Source of the DNA: Vavraia culicis subsp. floridensis | Taxonomy: Eukaryota; Microsporidia; Pleistophoridae | Assembly (NCBI RefSeq): GCF_000192795.1 | Contig: NW_007360613.1 | Coordinates: forward strand, 1-64,000 | Length of the DNA: 64,000 nucleotides | Direction of reading: 5' to 3' | In this document: positions 32,708-43,850 of the stretch, piece after piece | Layout of the letters: each line of letters opens with the position of its first letter | Position numbering within the stretch: the stretch's first letter is position 1 | Translations under genes and position numbers: made by a program | The notes under the pieces: model-generated | Seen by the model: only the letters and a program-made list of their open reading frames with translations | What the model was told of the DNA's origin: nothing | Database searches by the model: none

Positions 32708-35700
32708 ATGGAAAAAAAAACAATCGAGCAGCTTTACCAGAAGAAGACACCGATAGAGCACATTCTTTTGCGACCCGAGACGTATATCGGATCGGTTGAT
32801 CATCACACACAACCGATGTACGTCCTGGAGAACGGCAAGATTGTATCAAAATCGATTACATACGTGCCCGGCCTGTACAAAATTTTTGATGAAATTCTCG
32901 TGAATGCTGCCGACAACAAAATAAGGGACCCGTCTATGAGCAAGCTGTGCGTAGATGTGGTGGACGACAGAATTTCTGTGTGGAACAACGGAAAGGGCGT
33001 GCCCATACAGATGCATAAGAAAGAGAAGGTGTACGTTCCCGAGCTGATATTCGGCCAGCTGCTCACATCATCGAACTACGATGACAAGGAGAAGAAGGTT
33101 ACCGGTGGCAGGAACGGATATGGTGCTAAGCTGTGCAACATCTTTTCCTCTGAGTTTATCATCGAAACGGCGGACTCGAAAGAAAATATGACCTACTACC
33201 AGCGGTACACGGACAATATGTCTAAGAGGGAGGAGCCTGTAATTACGAAGCAGAGGGTGAGAGAGTCGTTCACCAAGATTACGTTTGTGCCTGATTTGAA
33301 GCGATTCAAGATGGAACATCTGGACGAGGACATCGTGTCGCTGCTGAAGAAGCGTGTATATGACATGTGTGCTACGATTAAGAAGGTAAAAGTGTTTCTC
33401 AACGGCGAGCAAATACCGATCGTGTCATTTAAGCAGTACGTGTCTTTGTACCTGGCCGATGATGTGAAGGTCGTGCATGAAGTCGTAAATGAGCGCTGGG
33501 AGGTAGCCGTTGTTCTGAGTGACGAGCAGTTTCAGCAGGTGTCGTTCGTGAACTCGATTTGCACGATCAAGGGAGGTACGCACGTCAACCATGTGCTTGA
33601 TCAGCTCGTTGATCCAGTGATCGAGAGGGTGCAGAAAAAGGATAAGAGCTTGGTGATTAAGCCGTTTTTCGTGAGAAACAGCGTTTTTGTTTTCGTGAAC
33701 GCCTTGATAGAAAACGCTGCCTTTGACTCGCAGACGAAGGAGACACTTACGCTGCGTGTAAGCAGTTTTGGCAGCCGATGCACCTTGAGCGATGATTTTG
33801 TGAAGCAAACGGTCGCAATCCTCTCGGATAGAGTGCTTTCGCAAGCACTTGCCAAGATGAGCAAGCAACTCAAGAAAACAGACGGGTCTAAGAGTAGCAA
33901 AATAACTGGCGTGGAAAAGCTGAGCGATGCCAATCTTGCTGGCACCAAAAACTCGCACAAGTGCTCGCTTATTCTCACAGAGGGGGACTCTGCCAAAACG
34001 CTTGCCATAAGTGGCCTGTCGGTGGTGGGAAGGGACCACTACGGCGTGTTTCCTCTGCGTGGTAAGTTGTTGAACGTGCGCGAGGCCAATCACAAACAGA
34101 TCATGGAGAACGAAGAGCTGAACAATCTGAAAAAAATACTGGCGCTGCAGCATCACAAGGAGTACACGTCGACGGAGAGTCTGAGGTACGGCCACGTCAT
34201 AATAATGACCGATCAGGATCATGACGGCTCGCATATCAAGGGCCTGATAATCAACTTTTTCGATCATTTCTTTCCGTCTCTCCTCAGGATCGAAGGTTTT
34301 CTCAAGGAGTTTATCACACCTATTGTGAGGGTGACAAAGAAAAAGCGATCGCGCACACAGAACGACAATCCGGAGGACGATTCGGATGTGCAAGAAGTGC
34401 CAAGGAACAGCACCAGGACAGATCACTCTGTGGGAACGGTTATTGATTTCTTCACCATTCCAGAATATGAGGACTGGAAAAACAGCACTCCAGACGTAAA
34501 AAATTGGTCGGTCAAGTACTACAAGGGATTGGGTACGAGCACTTCAAAGGATGCAAAGCAATACTTCAGCAATCTGGACAAGCATATAAAGTCGTTTACC
34601 CTGCTCACGACAGAGGACAAATCGCTGATAGACCTGGCATTTAACAAGAAGAAGGCTGATGATAGAAAGTTATGGCTCAAAAACTGCGTGCCAGGCACTT
34701 TTCTTGATCACAGCGTGCATAAAATACCAATCAAGGACTTCATTAACAAAGAGCTCATTTTGTTCTCTATGGCAGATAATGTGCGTAGCATACCTTCCAT
34801 GGTGGATGGTTTTAAGCCTGGACAGCGAAAAGTGATGTACTGTTGCTTTAAGAGGAATCTTAAATCCGAGATTAAGGTTGCCCAGCTCGTGGGTTATGTT
34901 GCCGAGCACTCGGCATATCACCACGGCGAGATGAGTTTGCAGCAGACGATTATCAAGCTTGCACATGATTTTGTTGGGAGCAACAATGTCAACCTGCTTG
35001 AACCAGCCGGTCAATTCGGCACGCGCCTGCAAGGTGGCAAAGATGCGGCTTCCGCACGTTACATTTTTACAAATCTGGCGAATATTACCCGAAAGATATT
35101 CGTAGAGAGCGATGATGCTCTTCTGAATTATATCATAGAGGATAACCTGAAAATAGAACCTGCATTTTACGTTCCTATCGTGCCAATGGTGCTTGTGAAC
35201 GGTGCTGATGGTATTGGTACGGGGTGGTTGACCAAGATACCGAACTATGACCTGCTTGAACTCATCGATAACATAAAGTTGTTGCTCGATGGACAGGAAA
35301 TGAGAACGATGGTACCATTTTACAGAGGCTTTAAGGGCGAAATAGAGGATTTGGGCGGCAAGAAATACCGGATAAGCGGTATTTACGGCGTTGAGGAAGA
35401 AAGTCTAACGATCACCGAGCTGCCAGTGAAGATATGGACACAGACGTACAAAGAGTTTCTGGAGAAAAAGATTGAAAAAGGTGAGGTCAAGGAGTTCAGG
35501 GAATACCACACTGAGAGGAACGTACACTTTGAGGTATCAGTGACAGTTAGTGGCGAGTTGGAGAAGAAATTCGGTCTGAGCACGATAAGCATCTTCAACA
35601 ATTTCGTGTGTTTTGATCGGCACGGCAAGATAAAGAAGTATGACAGTGCTGAAGAAATTTTGAAAGAGTTTTACAGCATACGGTTGGAGTTCTACAATCT

Positions 35701-36382
35701 ACGAAAAGAGTACCTGCTCAAAACACTTGAAGAAGAGCTCAGAAAATTGGAGAATAAGGTACGGTTTATTAGAGAAGTTGTGAATGGCACACTGGTGGTG
35801 TCCAAGCGGAAGAAGGCAGATATAATTGCAGAACTGGAACAGAAAGAGTACCACAAGATTGACGATACGTATGATTACCTGCTTAACATGTCCATACTTT
35901 CTCTTACACTGGAGAAGATTGATAGATTGAACGAGGACTGGCAAAGTACACAGAGGGAGTATGACGAGCTGTTGGGCAAGAGCGTGAAGCAGTTATGGAT
36001 CTATGACTTGGAGGCTTTACGAACAGAGTATTTGAAGTTGTTGGAGGATGACGAACGGGCCCAGGCGGAGCATACGGTTAGAACAGGAGATGGTGGGCCG
36101 AGTAGAAGAAGGGTTAGGAGAGCGAGAAATGCGCCCAAGGACACTGATGGCACCAAGAAAATGAGGAGAACCCTCAAAGATACAGGTGCCGTGAAGACAA
36201 CCAAAAGGACAGCCAAAGAACAGAAAACGAAAAAAATATCGGCAGCTAAGAACGCTTCGGACACGGGTAACGTTAAAAAGCGGAAAACATCTGTGAAGAA
36301 GAAGGTTAATGTGATAAACACATCCACAGAATCATCTGGTGCAGATGAACTGTGGAAAAAATACGAGAACAGTGGTGAATAA
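32708..36382 (+). CDS. TOP2: DNA topoisomerase II
   Basis: A type IIA topoisomerase that passes one duplex through another using ATP; nuclear, essential for chromosome segregation. Domains in order: GHKL ATPase with FDEILVNAADN and TGGRNGYGAKLCN (residues ~57-155); transducer with the GGTHVNHV segment; TOPRIM with LTEGDSAKT (catalytic Glu425) and metal-binding DQDHDG (502-507); YKGLGTSTSKDA; winged-helix domain with GGKDAASARYIFT, where Tyr785 is the DNA-linking tyrosine (equivalent to yeast Tyr782); tower and C-gate; and a basic Lys/Arg/Thr-rich C-terminal tail (~1110-1200) for DNA and nuclear targeting. At 1224 aa it is complete but shorter than yeast (1428), mainly in the tail. The stop codon overlaps an AATAAA. 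The start follows a CCCC run. Confidence 0.97.
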   Translation: MEKKTIEQLYQKKTPIEHILLRPETYIGSVDHHTQPMYVLENGKIVSKSITYVPGLYKIFDEILVNAADNKIRDPSMSKLCVDVVDDRISVWNNGKGVPIQMHKKEKVYVPELIFGQLLTSSNYDDKEKKVTGGRNGYGAKLCNIFSSEFIIETADSKENMTYYQRYTDNMSKREEPVITKQRVRESFTKITFVPDLKRFKMEHLDEDIVSLLKKRVYDMCATIKKVKVFLNGEQIPIVSFKQYVSLYLADDVKVVHEVVNERWEVAVVLSDEQFQQVSFVNSICTIKGGTHVNHVLDQLVDPVIERVQKKDKSLVIKPFFVRNSVFVFVNALIENAAFDSQTKETLTLRVSSFGSRCTLSDDFVKQTVAILSDRVLSQALAKMSKQLKKTDGSKSSKITGVEKLSDANLAGTKNSHKCSLILTEGDSAKTLAISGLSVVGRDHYGVFPLRGKLLNVREANHKQIMENEELNNLKKILALQHHKEYTSTESLRYGHVIIMTDQDHDGSHIKGLIINFFDHFFPSLLRIEGFLKEFITPIVRVTKKKRSRTQNDNPEDDSDVQEVPRNSTRTDHSVGTVIDFFTIPEYEDWKNSTPDVKNWSVKYYKGLGTSTSKDAKQYFSNLDKHIKSFTLLTTEDKSLIDLAFNKKKADDRKLWLKNCVPGTFLDHSVHKIPIKDFINKELILFSMADNVRSIPSMVDGFKPGQRKVMYCCFKRNLKSEIKVAQLVGYVAEHSAYHHGEMSLQQTIIKLAHDFVGSNNVNLLEPAGQFGTRLQGGKDAASARYIFTNLANITRKIFVESDDALLNYIIEDNLKIEPAFYVPIVPMVLVNGADGIGTGWLTKIPNYDLLELIDNIKLLLDGQEMRTMVPFYRGFKGEIEDLGGKKYRISGIYGVEEESLTITELPVKIWTQTYKEFLEKKIEKGEVKEFREYHTERNVHFEVSVTVSGELEKKFGLSTISIFNNFVCFDRHGKIKKYDSAEEILKEFYSIRLEFYNLRKEYLLKTLEEELRKLENKVRFIREVVNGTLVVSKRKKADIIAELEQKEYHKIDDTYDYLLNMSILSLTLEKIDRLNEDWQSTQREYDELLGKSVKQLWIYDLEALRTEYLKLLEDDERAQAEHTVRTGDGGPSRRRVRRARNAPKDTDGTKKMRRTLKDTGAVKTTKRTAKEQKTKKISAAKNASDTGNVKKRKTSVKKKVNVINTSTESSGADELWKKYENSGE

Positions 36383-36900
36383 ATTTATATTTTTATTTAT
36401 TGGAAATGGCGGTGCTGTTTAGTCTTTCACACCAGGATTATCGAAACGATTGATTAAAGTCTTTGACCATGGCGTGCATTAGTAATGCGGAGTTTTTACA
36501 ATTTTGAGCGTTCTAAAATTGTTATAAGGCGCAATCCACGATTTCTTACGAACAAATTAGCATCACAGTGCGTAGCCAAGCAGTGTAATTAGATATTCAC
36601 TGATATCAAAGTGTTAATTGGTGTGAAAGGAATGATCATATCGTAAAAATTTTAACTGTGTGTAATTGAGTGAGTTCGGCATTTATTTACCGCTTTTATG
36701 ATTGCATGGAACGCTAAATATTTATTTCTATGTTGAGCGCACTTTGCTGGTAACGTGGCATTTCAGCTGTAAATAACAGCAATACTATTAAATATGAATG
36801 ATCACCCAGATGACCAACATGTTCTACTTATGGGTAGGTATATTTTAATATTCCACAATGTCCAGCCAATTCCATTTCAGGTATCTCCTCCAGCACAAAA
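36383..36900. other. Convergent intergenic region
   Basis: About 520 bp between the 3' ends of TOP2 (plus) and the SLC41-like gene (minus). AT-rich, with an AATAAA at the TOP2 stop. No gene seen. Confidence 0.55.
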
Positions 36901-38097
36901 TTATTTGTTTACGAATGACATGAGCAGCACTATTGCCACAAGAAAAAAGGAACCGAAAAAATCTGCCGTGCTCGTAATCAGCGGCAGGGCAACAACACCT
37001 GCCATTTCTACGCTTCGTTGAAATCGGCTCAGGATGCAATCTACCAGCTCGATAAGCAAAAGAACATCAACAAGAAAACAGATAATGAACAGGAACGAAA
37101 ACATGTTGGGTAGCTTTTCAAACAGCGTGTTCGATATGATTATGTAGGTGAGAGACATTGCCAACGAAATGATCAGGAGGGAAAACAGCGATGCCTTTTT
37201 GTTGTGCGGTTGCTTTGTGTACAGCGATGTAAGCTTTCTATTCAGATAAATAAATGAGGTTGAGCCTGTCAGACCGCAGAACACGGGTGCAGAGGAGGCT
37301 AGGAACGGGTACATTATCGAGAAGTACTCTATCAACATGCCGCTGATGCTCGATAGAACGAACGTAATTATGAGGAGAGTGAGTGATTGTATGGGCAGGA
37401 TGGCTGGTGATCTCCGTGATACCTGTATTATGAAGGGCACCACAAACAGGATTAGAAATATGGTCGTGGCGCATATCGTGACCGACTGCATTTGGTGAAA
37501 CAGTTTGAAAAAGAATATGAGTGATAGAACCGTGAAGTAGTCGGAAAATGCTGCTATCGATGGCAGAACAACATTGTCGGGGTTGATCTGAAGATTCTGG
37601 AACAGCAACACGGCAGCAAGCAGAATGAGCAGCACGACCAACGTGCTAACAAGACAGCTTACCAGGCAGGAGCACAGCGTTATTACAGCGTAGCGAAAGG
37701 CGTTTTCAAATCTGATTATGACCACGGACATGCCCACCAGACCAACGCTCAGTCCAATGATTATCGACTGGACAACTACCATGCACGCGTTATCGATCGC
37801 AAACCTTGCGTATTCTATGACCGGGCTGTAAACATTGCTGATAGAAGATAGGTGCATGGCAAAAATGAGCTCAATGTTTCCCTTGAAGCTTAGGATGCAC
37901 GTGGCAACTAAAAGCAGCGGGTACACAAGGAACAGCTTCGTTCCGTTGGCCTCCTCCAGGTATATCCCAGCAATCGTGAATCCTATCAAAGAAATGAGCA
38001 ATGACGGTATGGACTGAGATAGGATAGACTTTGAGTACATCGGGCGGTCGTGCTCATCGTGCACGAGTATTTCGTTGTAGTTGATCTGTTCCGTCAT
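36901..38097 (-). CDS. SLC41/MgtE-type divalent cation transporter, 398 aa
   Basis: It has two MgtE-like membrane repeats. Repeat one carries LSFKGNIELIFAMHLSSISN, matching 'xKGNLExxLAxRLST', and later NPDNVVLPSIAAFSDYFTVLSL, matching 'DPDNxxxPxxxxxxDxxTxxxL'. Repeat two carries LTLLIITFVLSSISGMLIEYFSIMY, a degenerate GNxxxxxxSR-type segment (FCGLTGSTSFIYLNRKL), and ends with GVVALPLITSTADFFGSFFL. These segments form the Mg2+ pore in SLC41 and MgtE. There is no N-terminal cytosolic regulatory domain, as in eukaryotic SLC41. The conserved Asp residues of the first repeat (NPDN, FSD) are kept. It likely moves Mg2+ or a similar ion across the plasma or an internal membrane. It is convergent with TOP2. 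Confidence 0.82.
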   Translation of the reverse strand: MTEQINYNEILVHDEHDRPMYSKSILSQSIPSLLISLIGFTIAGIYLEEANGTKLFLVYPLLLVATCILSFKGNIELIFAMHLSSISNVYSPVIEYARFAIDNACMVVVQSIIIGLSVGLVGMSVVIIRFENAFRYAVITLCSCLVSCLVSTLVVLLILLAAVLLFQNLQINPDNVVLPSIAAFSDYFTVLSLIFFFKLFHQMQSVTICATTIFLILFVVPFIIQVSRRSPAILPIQSLTLLIITFVLSSISGMLIEYFSIMYPFLASSAPVFCGLTGSTSFIYLNRKLTSLYTKQPHNKKASLFSLLIISLAMSLTYIIISNTLFEKLPNMFSFLFIICFLVDVLLLIELVDCILSRFQRSVEMAGVVALPLITSTADFFGSFFLVAIVLLMSFVNK

Positions 38098-39627
38098 ATA
38101 TTGTACGTGTCAAGTGCATTTTTTTGGTTTTGTTTTTGTTTCTAAACGTGTAACAAGTGTATGTGATATTTGCAATTATGATAGATTTCAACATCTTAGC
38201 AATCACGGACCTTTCGCTTGGTGCGTAGTTTCTGAGATAAATGTGGCACGTTGCGCCGATATTGCCGTCTATCCAGGCAGTTGTTCGTGTTACCGGCCTT
38301 GATTAGTGGTGGTTTTTTCAAATGATGTTCAGCTCAGTGTTCGGGATGCCAGGCCCGATCTTCTTGTATTACGTCAACAAAAGCCTTCTCACTGAGTGTA
38401 CACGGGTTTAAATGACCAAACCGAGTACTACATCGTTTATAAATCAGAACGCCTGTAATCAGACATAGAATCGAACATTTTTATTTGTTTTCATTAAAAT
38501 GAAACATTCTTGATGAGATGATGCTTTGCTGCTATGAATGCTTTTGCTCATCACGTATACGTAGCCAAAACAAAGCGATAGCAAAAAATTGGAGGGTACA
38601 AGCAGCTGCTCACCGCAAGAGCGATGTGAGTTCTGTTCTATTTTAGCGGAGAAGGCCTTTTCTCTCCATATGAAGCGTAAAGCGCGTATTATCACGGGCT
38701 GGGCACTGCTGGAAAGCACTCCATTCAGTGCTGACATGATAAGATGGCAATTATAACAAAGCATACGTTTAGATTGTCCATAGCCACCAGCTAGTTGTGT
38801 AAATAGGGTGATCATGATCTAGGAGAAGTAGTGTATGCTATCGCTTTCTTACAGCCTGCCATGATGCTCTGAAAGGTACAAATAAATCGTAAAATAAAAT
38901 TGAATGTAATAAACTACAAAATATTAAATTCATACGTACGGAGAACGAAAAGTAAATGGTAAGCGTATTTAACTAACTCATACCAATTAATGATGGTGAT
39001 GTTTGCTTGCAGACAACCGCTTAACAGCAATTAAAGAATGTTTGGGTGGTATTTCAAAATTACCACCAAAAAATGACCGTAAGGAACCGTGCGGTTGTCT
39101 TTTGAGAGTCTCCTTGTTTACCGCCCTACATCTCACAACAACAAGCTCTCCTGATGGCCAAGCGCTCTGAATAGCCTTAATGGTCTTCATTCAAGAAAGA
39201 ACCGTAATTACCGTCTAAACCGCCGCTATCAAATAAAATGCTCTCTTCGTGCAACATGTGCCAACACAAACGATTGGTCTAAACGCGTGAGCACCGTATG
39301 TGGTGAATCAGCATTTTTTATTCTCACCAAATGCACGTTTATCATTTCACACGGCAGCACCACAGCATTTTTTGGTGTGGCCGTACCTTTCAGGCTAAAT
39401 TAATTTTTCATTACGAACACGCAACAGCGAAAAGAACAAAAAAATGAAGCAAAGCTAAATTTGTGGCACTCACACCAAAATTAACGAACAAAGAGTGCAG
39501 TAAATGCAAATTTGGTGCTAAACGTTAATTAAGCGTGTTCCTCGTAAGAAATGAGTGCCACAGAATTAAACAGGAACAATGGCACGTCTACTTCCTACTA
39601 TACGATTTATTTATTCTATTTCTGCCG
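38098..39627. other. Intergenic, 1.5 kb, no supported gene
   Basis: It holds an odd minus-strand ATG frame (38987-39190, 67 codons, basic, ending in four His) with no recognised family. On the plus strand a GTAAGC...TAACTAAC...CAG string (about 38951-39014) looks intron-like, but splicing leads straight to a stop. Nothing is firmly supported. Confidence 0.4.
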
Positions 39628-40410
39628 TTACTTTTCATCATTTGCTATCAAAGCCTTCTCCAGCAATACGTTGGTGTACGTCGTGTAACCGGCTATGAAC
39701 AGTGCGTGGGACAGTGTGGTGAACAGGATGCAGTACATCATTGGCTGGATGAACTGCTTGAATGATTCGAATGAGGCGTAGAAGAGCACGGTGTAGAGCA
39801 CGGTCAGCGCAAGGTACAGTACAAGCACGATGAGTGCAATTATGAAATTCGTGGATATGTATGAGCTGTCGAGGACAAGCGCGCTGAAGCTGTTTATCTT
39901 GTTGATACGTCTCATTTCCATGCTCTCCACGATGTATGTACTCATGATGTACAGCGCAGCATTGAGGAACACCGTGATTATGAAGAGAACGTTGATGTGG
40001 AACACCGTGTCCTGCACCGTTGTGCTCTTCTTTGTCATGAAGAACAACACGTTTCCCGGGTTCTTGGAAAAGGTGATTATCGTGTACATGAGGAAGGAGA
40101 AGAGCAGAAGGCTCGTGCAGATGGAGAACAGATAGAAAAACGAAGACACAAAATGCGTTTTCCTCAGAGAGCGTCTCGATTCGTGGATGTACCTGCAGAA
40201 TGTTCGTATGATAAGCGCAGATATGAAGATAGGCGTGATGAGGACCACAAACGCAAGAATGAGCGGGAAAAACTCGGCCGATATCTTGTACTGCAGCAGC
40301 TGATACAGGTTATTCGTTAAGTTGGGGAGCGTTGGCGTGATGTACTGTAATCCTACCGCGATGAGCGTTATGAGCGTTAAAACTAGAGACGGCCACAGTA
40401 AGCTTTGCAT
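39628..40410 (-). CDS. Membrane protein with six predicted helices, unknown, 260 aa
   Basis: An ATG frame composed almost wholly of hydrophobic segments: ~5-25, ~46-68 (with the pattern LILAFVVLITPIFISALII), ~90-112, ~138-160, ~190-212 and ~225-245, joined by short charged loops (IHESRRSLRK, ESMEMRRINK). There is no signal peptide apart from the first helix and no diagnostic pore or catalytic motif that I recognise. It is on the same strand as the SLC41-like gene but 1.5 kb upstream, so no operon-like link is implied. Its lower A+T relative to the spacers on either side supports coding. Confidence 0.75.
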   Translation of the reverse strand: MQSLLWPSLVLTLITLIAVGLQYITPTLPNLTNNLYQLLQYKISAEFFPLILAFVVLITPIFISALIIRTFCRYIHESRRSLRKTHFVSSFFYLFSICTSLLLFSFLMYTIITFSKNPGNVLFFMTKKSTTVQDTVFHINVLFIITVFLNAALYIMSTYIVESMEMRRINKINSFSALVLDSSYISTNFIIALIVLVLYLALTVLYTVLFYASFESFKQFIQPMMYCILFTTLSHALFIAGYTTYTNVLLEKALIANDEK

Positions 40411-42073
40411 AATTAAACAAAAATGCGCTTTTTTATTTGTTTTCTTTAAATTAAAAGGCTGATTAATTTATCTTTTTAGGCGATCTCTATTTGGAGGCAT
40501 TTGTTCAAATGAATTATTATCGGGAAGTATTGCTCCGATATAAATGAACCAATAATTTTGCATTAGGCCTTTATTGTAAGATAAATTTGCGTGCACCGGT
40601 TTTACGTGTAATAGATTTGATCGAATACGTGATCGAACAAAACAGATCGTTAATGATACGAGCATGTTTATTACCATAAAGGAACATCTTTTGGCCGTGA
40701 TATGGTCGTTTAAAAGTGCATCCGTGGTATCATAGCACAACATGCCGTGATATCAGCTCTTGTACGTGCTGATTTGCAAAACATCATTTCTTGCTGTTCT
40801 TGTGCGCAGCAAGGAACTGAAGTAATAGCTACAATTAATTTTACAAAATTTAGTTTTACGTGCTTGGTGTTGCCGGTGATAATGTACAGTGCATGTTTTA
40901 CTTTCCATTTTTAAATTCGTGAGCCTCTTCACATTGCTCCGCTTTCGTGGTGTTTACGTCACGATCACTCGTTCTTAAACTGGTGAGAGCCACTTCTTTT
41001 GAATCATCCCATATCATTGATGTAAATGTACGTAAATTACATTATCAAGGCTTATAAGGATATACCAACAAATAAAGAAATAAAATGATGTAATAAACAT
41101 GTAACCAGGTTTATGTACGTTATGAGTAGCTTTTGGTCATAGCTGTAATATTTTGATTTTCGTGTCCGTTAAATTTAACTTTAGTTACCTGTAATCCGTG
41201 TAAGCACTGCCAAGTCTTACTTCTCGTTTAGTAGGGAATACGCGGCATCGATGTTAAAAACTTTTTTGTTTGGTGCTGTGGTATATGGCACGGTGATTTG
41301 TTTCAAGGCTTAGATCGTATGGAGCACGCAAGGTTACCATTTCGAAGCCTAGATCGTATGGAGCACGCAAGGTTACCATTTCAAAGCCTAGATCGTATGA
41401 AGCACGTAAAGTTACCATTTCAAAGCCTAGATTATGACAAATCGCAAAACAGTAATAAATACATGGCTCAACGAAAACAATGCGAATAATTGCCATAAAG
41501 ACTCTGTCATGGTATTAAATTGAGCATTATATTTTAAAATGGTTACGCTCACGTAGCAATATTAGTTAATGTTACAGCATTCTACGATTCATTAGGTTCA
41601 TTCTCATCGGCAGCACTTCTCATTCGGTACTATACCACTGATTATTTATTTTGGTACCGGATAAAGGTTTATTACAAGAGTAGTTGGACTTAAAGAATGA
41701 ATTGCGTTTCCTAGTCCAACTGGTATTACCAGTAACAGATTTGTATTTGTTTGAATACGGATTTTTGACTGGCTTTAAACGATCATATGAGTTAGCAGCT
41801 TAGTTAAAGTACTGTCGTAAATTTGTATTTTAATGGTAATAAAGCATTTCTTCCTGTGGTGATGGTCAGCTTGTGCGATGAGATAATTAAATAAAGTCTA
41901 TTTGAAATCTTTTTAACGGTAGTTATGGAAATATCCATAAAAGAAAGATGATTCATTCCTATTTATATTATGTTTCGTATTGTTCATTCAACCTATAGCA
42001 GCAATTCTAACAGTAACCAAATGAGAAATGTTTTCAACAAAATATTATTTACTCGACCAGCTTGATTGGATCA
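40411..42073. other. Intergenic with a tandem repeat
   Basis: About 1.7 kb without a convincing gene. It contains the 39-bp tandem repeat at 41303-41437, described separately. Confidence 0.5.
41303..41437. repeat. 39-bp tandem repeat, about 3.4 copies
   Basis: GATCGTATGG recurs at 41313, 41352 and 41391, and a decayed copy starts at 41430, so the period is exactly 39. The first two full units are nearly identical and the third differs at several positions. Because 39 is a multiple of three, frames on both strands stay open: plus strand (41298-41489) repeating LDRMEHARLPF, minus strand (41254-41496) repeating YDLGFEMVTLRAP. Neither frame has other recognisable sequence, so I classify it as a repeat rather than a gene. 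Confidence 0.85.
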
Positions 42074-42457
42074 ATGAAGAATACGGATTTAGAGTACCTA
42101 TCAACATATTTTGTAACAGATATTACCGGTACTGCGCATGTTCATACGTCAAACTGGTTTCATAGTTCAAAGTCGCATGTTTTAATTATTGGCGCTAACC
42201 CTGGTCAACCAACTCTACTCACACCAATGACAGATGGAAATGAGCCCGATCACAGGACAATTTATGACCTAATACTAAAAGAATACGCTTTTGATAAAGC
42301 ATTTAGGAAGTTATACGAATCTAACCACCTGTGCTGTGGCTATAAACACAAAGAATTTGCGGGAAATATCGTGTCCAATATCAAATGCTTCAAGTGCGGG
42401 AAATATGCACCTTCAAAGCGGTTTACGTCACACATGGATAGATGTATGAAAAAGTAA
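42074..42457 (+). CDS. Sgf11-like zinc-finger protein (SAGA deubiquitinase module), 127 aa
   Basis: The C-terminus carries CFKCGKYAPSKRFTSHMDRC, a C-x2-C-x11-H-x3-C finger whose spacing and the 'RFxxHxxxC' core match the Sgf11 finger. Yeast Sgf11 is also small (99 aa) with the finger near its end; it links Ubp8 to SAGA and guides H2B deubiquitination on nucleosomes. The N-terminal ~95 residues are not obviously related to the Sgf11 helix, and another HxC-type finger protein cannot be excluded. The start is the ATG at 42074; four codons upstream there is only a TTG. No C/G-run is evident. Confidence 0.55.
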   Translation: MKNTDLEYLSTYFVTDITGTAHVHTSNWFHSSKSHVLIIGANPGQPTLLTPMTDGNEPDHRTIYDLILKEYAFDKAFRKLYESNHLCCGYKHKEFAGNIVSNIKCFKCGKYAPSKRFTSHMDRCMKK

Positions 42458-43850
42458 GTTGTGATGTGCGGGCTCTTACTTTCCTGGTTGCGGACTAATT
42501 TTGTGGTTTTTACTTTTGCCTTCTCCTTTTACAGAAACTATAATGGATTGTAAATAAAGAAAAGCCTTGATTGATGAGTACTTTTTGCTGAAGGTTCCTT
42601 GTTTATTACCCCGCATAGCCAGCAGCTTGGATCGGTGAGGCGTTCTGGTACGTATTATAGCAAATAATTGCCTTTTAAACACCAGCACTTTTCAGAATAT
42701 TACATCCTGGTTGTTTCAATAAATTTGAACACAACAATACCGCAACCATCATCTGCCAAGCATAACCATGGACAGTACACCATTTTTTGGTCCTGTAGCA
42801 CAAGCGTAGTTATACGATCACTTTGCAGTCGCATTTTACTGAAAAGTGCGTGAGTATAACTGTGAAATGAGGTGAATGCCGGGTTGGTAGACGAGCAAAA
42901 CTTAGTTAACCATTTTAAAAATAATTTATTTACCATCTCAGACTCACCATCAACTAAACGAACACAGCTTTTGGTTTGTTAGGACAAATCACGGTCACTA
43001 ATCCTTTGGTTCATGATGTGCCGGTCAAATATTTCCAAAAAGTACGTAAAATTGTTATTTGTTAGGCGATGTGTATGACCGCAGTACAATGGCAAACCGA
43101 AAAGTGATGCAAATGCGGTATTGTTGCTCAAGAAGAATATTTTATCAATGTTGGTACGAGAGGTAAACTAACAATAGCACTTTGTTATCGTTCGTGTGTA
43201 CCTTCTTAAACACTCTCATGGTTGTTAAGTTGAACATACCTCATTACTAGGTATTTACGTCCTCAGGATTGGTTCTATCATGCTGTTTTTACACTGTTCT
43301 ATTCAACCTGCCGAGCGATCCGCTTGGAACACTTCTAATACATCAGAATAAGGCACTTAAATCTGCACTGTACTACGCTCGTAATAAACCTCTACATTCG
43401 TTGCTGAGCTTGAATGTGATCTAAACCATATCATCAACCAAACAGTTTTATTAAATAGCACCGTATAAACACAAAAATTGGCAGCTCGCTTCTGAAAGAC
43501 GTATTATACGTGCTAAGCACACGACTTTTCTCAAAGCTTTGTTCCAACCTAAAGTCTCATATTCGTGTTTAACAGCAATTGGATACGAAGAACGAGAGAA
43601 GGCTGTCTTGTAGGGGTGGTAGGAGAGATAAGAACGCGTATCATTTTACACCGGTGGTTTGTACGAAGAATAGTGTTGGTAGGGATGTTGGGATTACCAG
43701 CACTACTTCTCTGATCCGCAAGCTGTAATTGTACAAATTGAGAATGTCTTTGTTGAAACATCATGTGACATTTTTTGAAACGTATTTCCGTTTTATGAGC
43801 CGTACCAGGACCGCAAAGCAGATAATACAAAAATTTAGAGGGTGGGGTGA
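42458..43850. other. Intergenic, 1.4 kb, no supported gene
   Basis: Short frames only. A basic minus-strand frame at 42476-42688 and another at 43549-43830 show no recognisable family. Confidence 0.45.
43840..43847 (+). promoter_or_regulatory. GGGTGGGG run upstream of the phosphatase start
   Basis: G-run three bases before the ATG at 43851, the G version of the start-proximal motif. Confidence 0.45.

Noticed and set aside
33425..34426. Long minus-strand open frame (333 codons) opposite TOP2
   Set aside because: It lies wholly antisense to a strongly conserved gene and has no domain. It is a by-product of codon use in TOP2.
38951..39014. ATG followed by GTAAGC, TAACTAAC and CAG, like an intron-bearing start
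   Set aside because: After joining, the frame hits a stop within a few codons.
38987..39190. Minus-strand basic frame of 67 codons ending in four His
   Set aside because: The composition looked ribosomal-like, but I could not match it to any ribosomal protein and saw no start motif.
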